Assembly (NCBI RefSeq): GCF_001522545.3
Contig: NC_031774.1
Location: 19,372,749-19,436,748 of the forward strand
From: Parus major
Taxonomy: Eukaryota; Chordata; Aves; Passeriformes; Paridae
Length of the DNA: 64,000 nucleotides
Direction of reading: 5' to 3'
The stretch's first letter is position 1. The number at the start of each line of letters is the position of its first letter. The notes beneath the pieces were generated by a model. It was not told where the DNA came from, searched no databases, and worked only from the letters and a program-made list of their open reading frames with translations. Positions 61,943 to 64,000 of this stretch are shown piece after piece. The translations under genes were made by a program, and so were the position numbers.

Positions 61943-64000
61943 GAAAAACTGTTTTTCATAATATTTTATTTACATATATACTCTTATTTTAATCTCTGGT
62001 GCTCAGAAAGTACCAGCTGCTCATGGAGGTGCTCGTATCTCTTGGGCCTATAAAGCCACTTATATGTGATTTCCTTCCAGTCTGTAGCTACTAAGCTAAA
62101 TTATTTTCTTTTTGAGAGCTTATTTTTAATATACAGTAAGGGTGACTGAAATTTGGAATGTGGCATCATTTGGGTTTAAGATTTTAACAGATCAGATGCA
62201 AATAGGTAGAGAACTAAATGTTTTTCTTATGATTCATATCAAAGATATCTTTGTGTGTCAATCTGCCACTAAATCAAGTAGGCAAAATTGTACTTTGTGG
62301 GAACTTGTTTGGTTTTTTACAGAGATTTCTACCAAAATCTCAGAGTCATGACACACATCTCTGTCTACTGGAAAGTGCTCTGGCATTGGCTTAATTTCTG
62401 CAAGGGTTTTAGAAAGCAATTATCAATTTGTGATACTTAGTGCTCATTGTGGTAGAGAGAAAGGGTAAAATACAAAATAATTTGAAGCAATTTAACAGTT
62501 AAAGAACACCTTCAATGAAATTGATAGTCTTAAATATTAGATTTGAATAATTTACATTTCTGCCTTTTTATTGTCTGGAGAGTTTATGGTAATTTCCGTT
62601 TCTGCAACAATGTACAGGGAAATGTAGACTTGTCCTCTGTGTTTTCAAAGTGATTTCAGTTAATAAAGCTGAATAACTTTGCACCTAATTCAGCCTAATT
62701 CAGCTGAATTTAAATCCCAGCCAAGAAACCAGGACCTGACCAATACCTAAGCCAAAGGAATCTGTGTGAAAGATGTATGGTTTGAACATGGCCAATGTAA
62801 GTTGTCAGAACGAATTAGCAGGAAACATTCCAGGTTTACATGGAGGTCATAGCAGTACCTCCTTAACCAACTACAAAACATGCTCAGGAAGTGGAACCTT
62901 TGGATTGAGGGCCCTTTTCATCCTGAGGAAACATACTCCATATCTTCAGCACATCAAATGTGTCTTCACCACGCCCCTGGAACTAACACTGTGGTCAGAG
63001 GGCTGCTTCTCCTTTGGTTTTAAGCAGATCCTTGCACAGATCTCATGGATTGATACACAAGGCCAGAAACAATGTGAATTTTAGTACACATTCATCTGGT
63101 TTTAAAGGCCAATGATTACTTATTATGCTTATTAGTTTCATGTAGCTGTTCTACGATCATATATCCGTTATAGAATAGAAAATAAAGTTTCAAACCCACT
63201 TTTCTGTGACTGTGCTTTACTGCAAGCAACACAAAAAGCTGTTACTTTATATTATGCTGAACAGCATCTTCTCAGAAATTAATGACATTAGCTCACATGA
63301 AGTAAATGTCTATTTTATTTTGTTAAAAAATTGTTTTATTACCAACAGTTTCAATCTGCAAATGATGAAACTTTAGGTAATCACTTAAGTGTCAAAATCT
63401 ATTAAACAGACTTTCCTGATACTCATTCCTGAATACACTGAAAAAATGCCATATATGCTATGTAAACATGTTTTGAGTCAGAGTTAAAATTGAAGGTTAG
63501 GGCCCTTAAGGAATGCTTCCTAGAAAAATATTCCTCCAAAATATTTATTCTTACCACAGTTTACAAAATGACAACAGAAATGGTATACCAGTTGAAATTT
63601 TCTCTAGGACATTTGGGTGTGTGATGGGAAATGAGATGTCATTTATTTGCCAGTTCAAATGCAGAGGTGAGATAGCAGGGTGATAGGGTCATCAGAGAAA
63701 GGACCACAAAATTACTAGTTGAGAGATTACATGTTACAGAGTTTTTGTTTATTCTACTTGCCAGTCTTGTTACAGCTGCATTTCAAAATTAGATTCACAC
63801 GTTGCTATTTTCTGTACTTAGCAATGTCTCATCACCAGACTTAGCCAGCAAGTAGGTGTGAATAAGAAACATTTAAAGAAATTGAATAGGTCATTGTGCT
63901 TGACATTACTGCTGTTTAAATGAAATTCTCAGAAAATTGCACTAAGACAGTAATAGGTTGTATTTTCTACCCTCTATTGCAGTCAGCCAGTGATGGTTTA
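61943..64000. other. Non-coding sequence with one open block
   Basis: The patch 62720-63090 is less AT-rich than its flanks and leaves 103 plus-strand codons open from 62773; the product is not recognisable. A tandem cctaattcag pair and the palindrome 'aattcagctgaatt' lie at about 62683-62710. The rest is ordinary AT-rich DNA running past the window end. Confidence 0.5.

Noticed and set aside
1..64000. CRISPR arrays, operons, ribosome binding sites, tRNA genes
   Set aside because: The DNA is vertebrate; no regularly spaced repeats or tRNA-like folds were seen, and bacterial features do not apply.

Overview
The window looks like nuclear DNA of a bird, probably a songbird. The evidence is the repeat content: two diverged CR1 LINE 3' fragments (4250-4475 on +, 54801-55152 on -), a third at 11240-11420 on -, and several avian-type endogenous retrovirus LTRs. 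The background is AT-rich, poor in CpG and full of stop codons in all frames. I find no convincing protein-coding gene, no exon I can recognise, and no tRNA, rRNA or snRNA. The best reading is a gene desert or the inside of a very long intron. Species and locus cannot be named from the sequence alone.

Layout: 1-20100 is mostly unique sequence with two CR1 fragments, a possible older CR1 piece (13361-13680) and a 10-bp-arm palindrome (9608-9630). A plus-strand LTR, probably ERVK-like, lies at about 20103-20812 and may be followed by some leader sequence. A stop-free, Cys-containing minus-strand block of 150 codons follows at 21885-22334; its origin is unknown. A minus-strand solo LTR with an internal 111-bp duplication sits at 29987-30487. 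At 35222-36173 an LTR fragment of one subfamily is directly abutted by a nearly full-length ERVL-type LTR. A minus-strand solo LTR at 39383-39830 is flanked by a hexamer match and followed by a 16-bp inverted repeat. A second, 5'-truncated copy of the ERVL-type LTR at 50005-50554 carries a large ATT array that grew inside it. Another ATT/ATC array lies at 52094-52284. The rest, to 64000, is unique sequence plus one CR1, AT microsatellites and a candidate regulatory block (60290-60540).

How the parts relate: nothing here forms an operon or pathway. What can be read is a history of retroelement insertion and decay, with microsatellites arising inside or near old insertions. A few motif clusters (POU octamer, RFX X-box-like site, CRE-like site, homeodomain palindrome) could be enhancers, but motif matches in AT-rich DNA are weak evidence. 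All family names are from memory of avian repeats, not from a database search. I did not find a clear new biological system; the most useful leads are the stop-free block at 21885-22334, the LTR-born microsatellite and the hairpins at 39834-39897 and 41674-41718.
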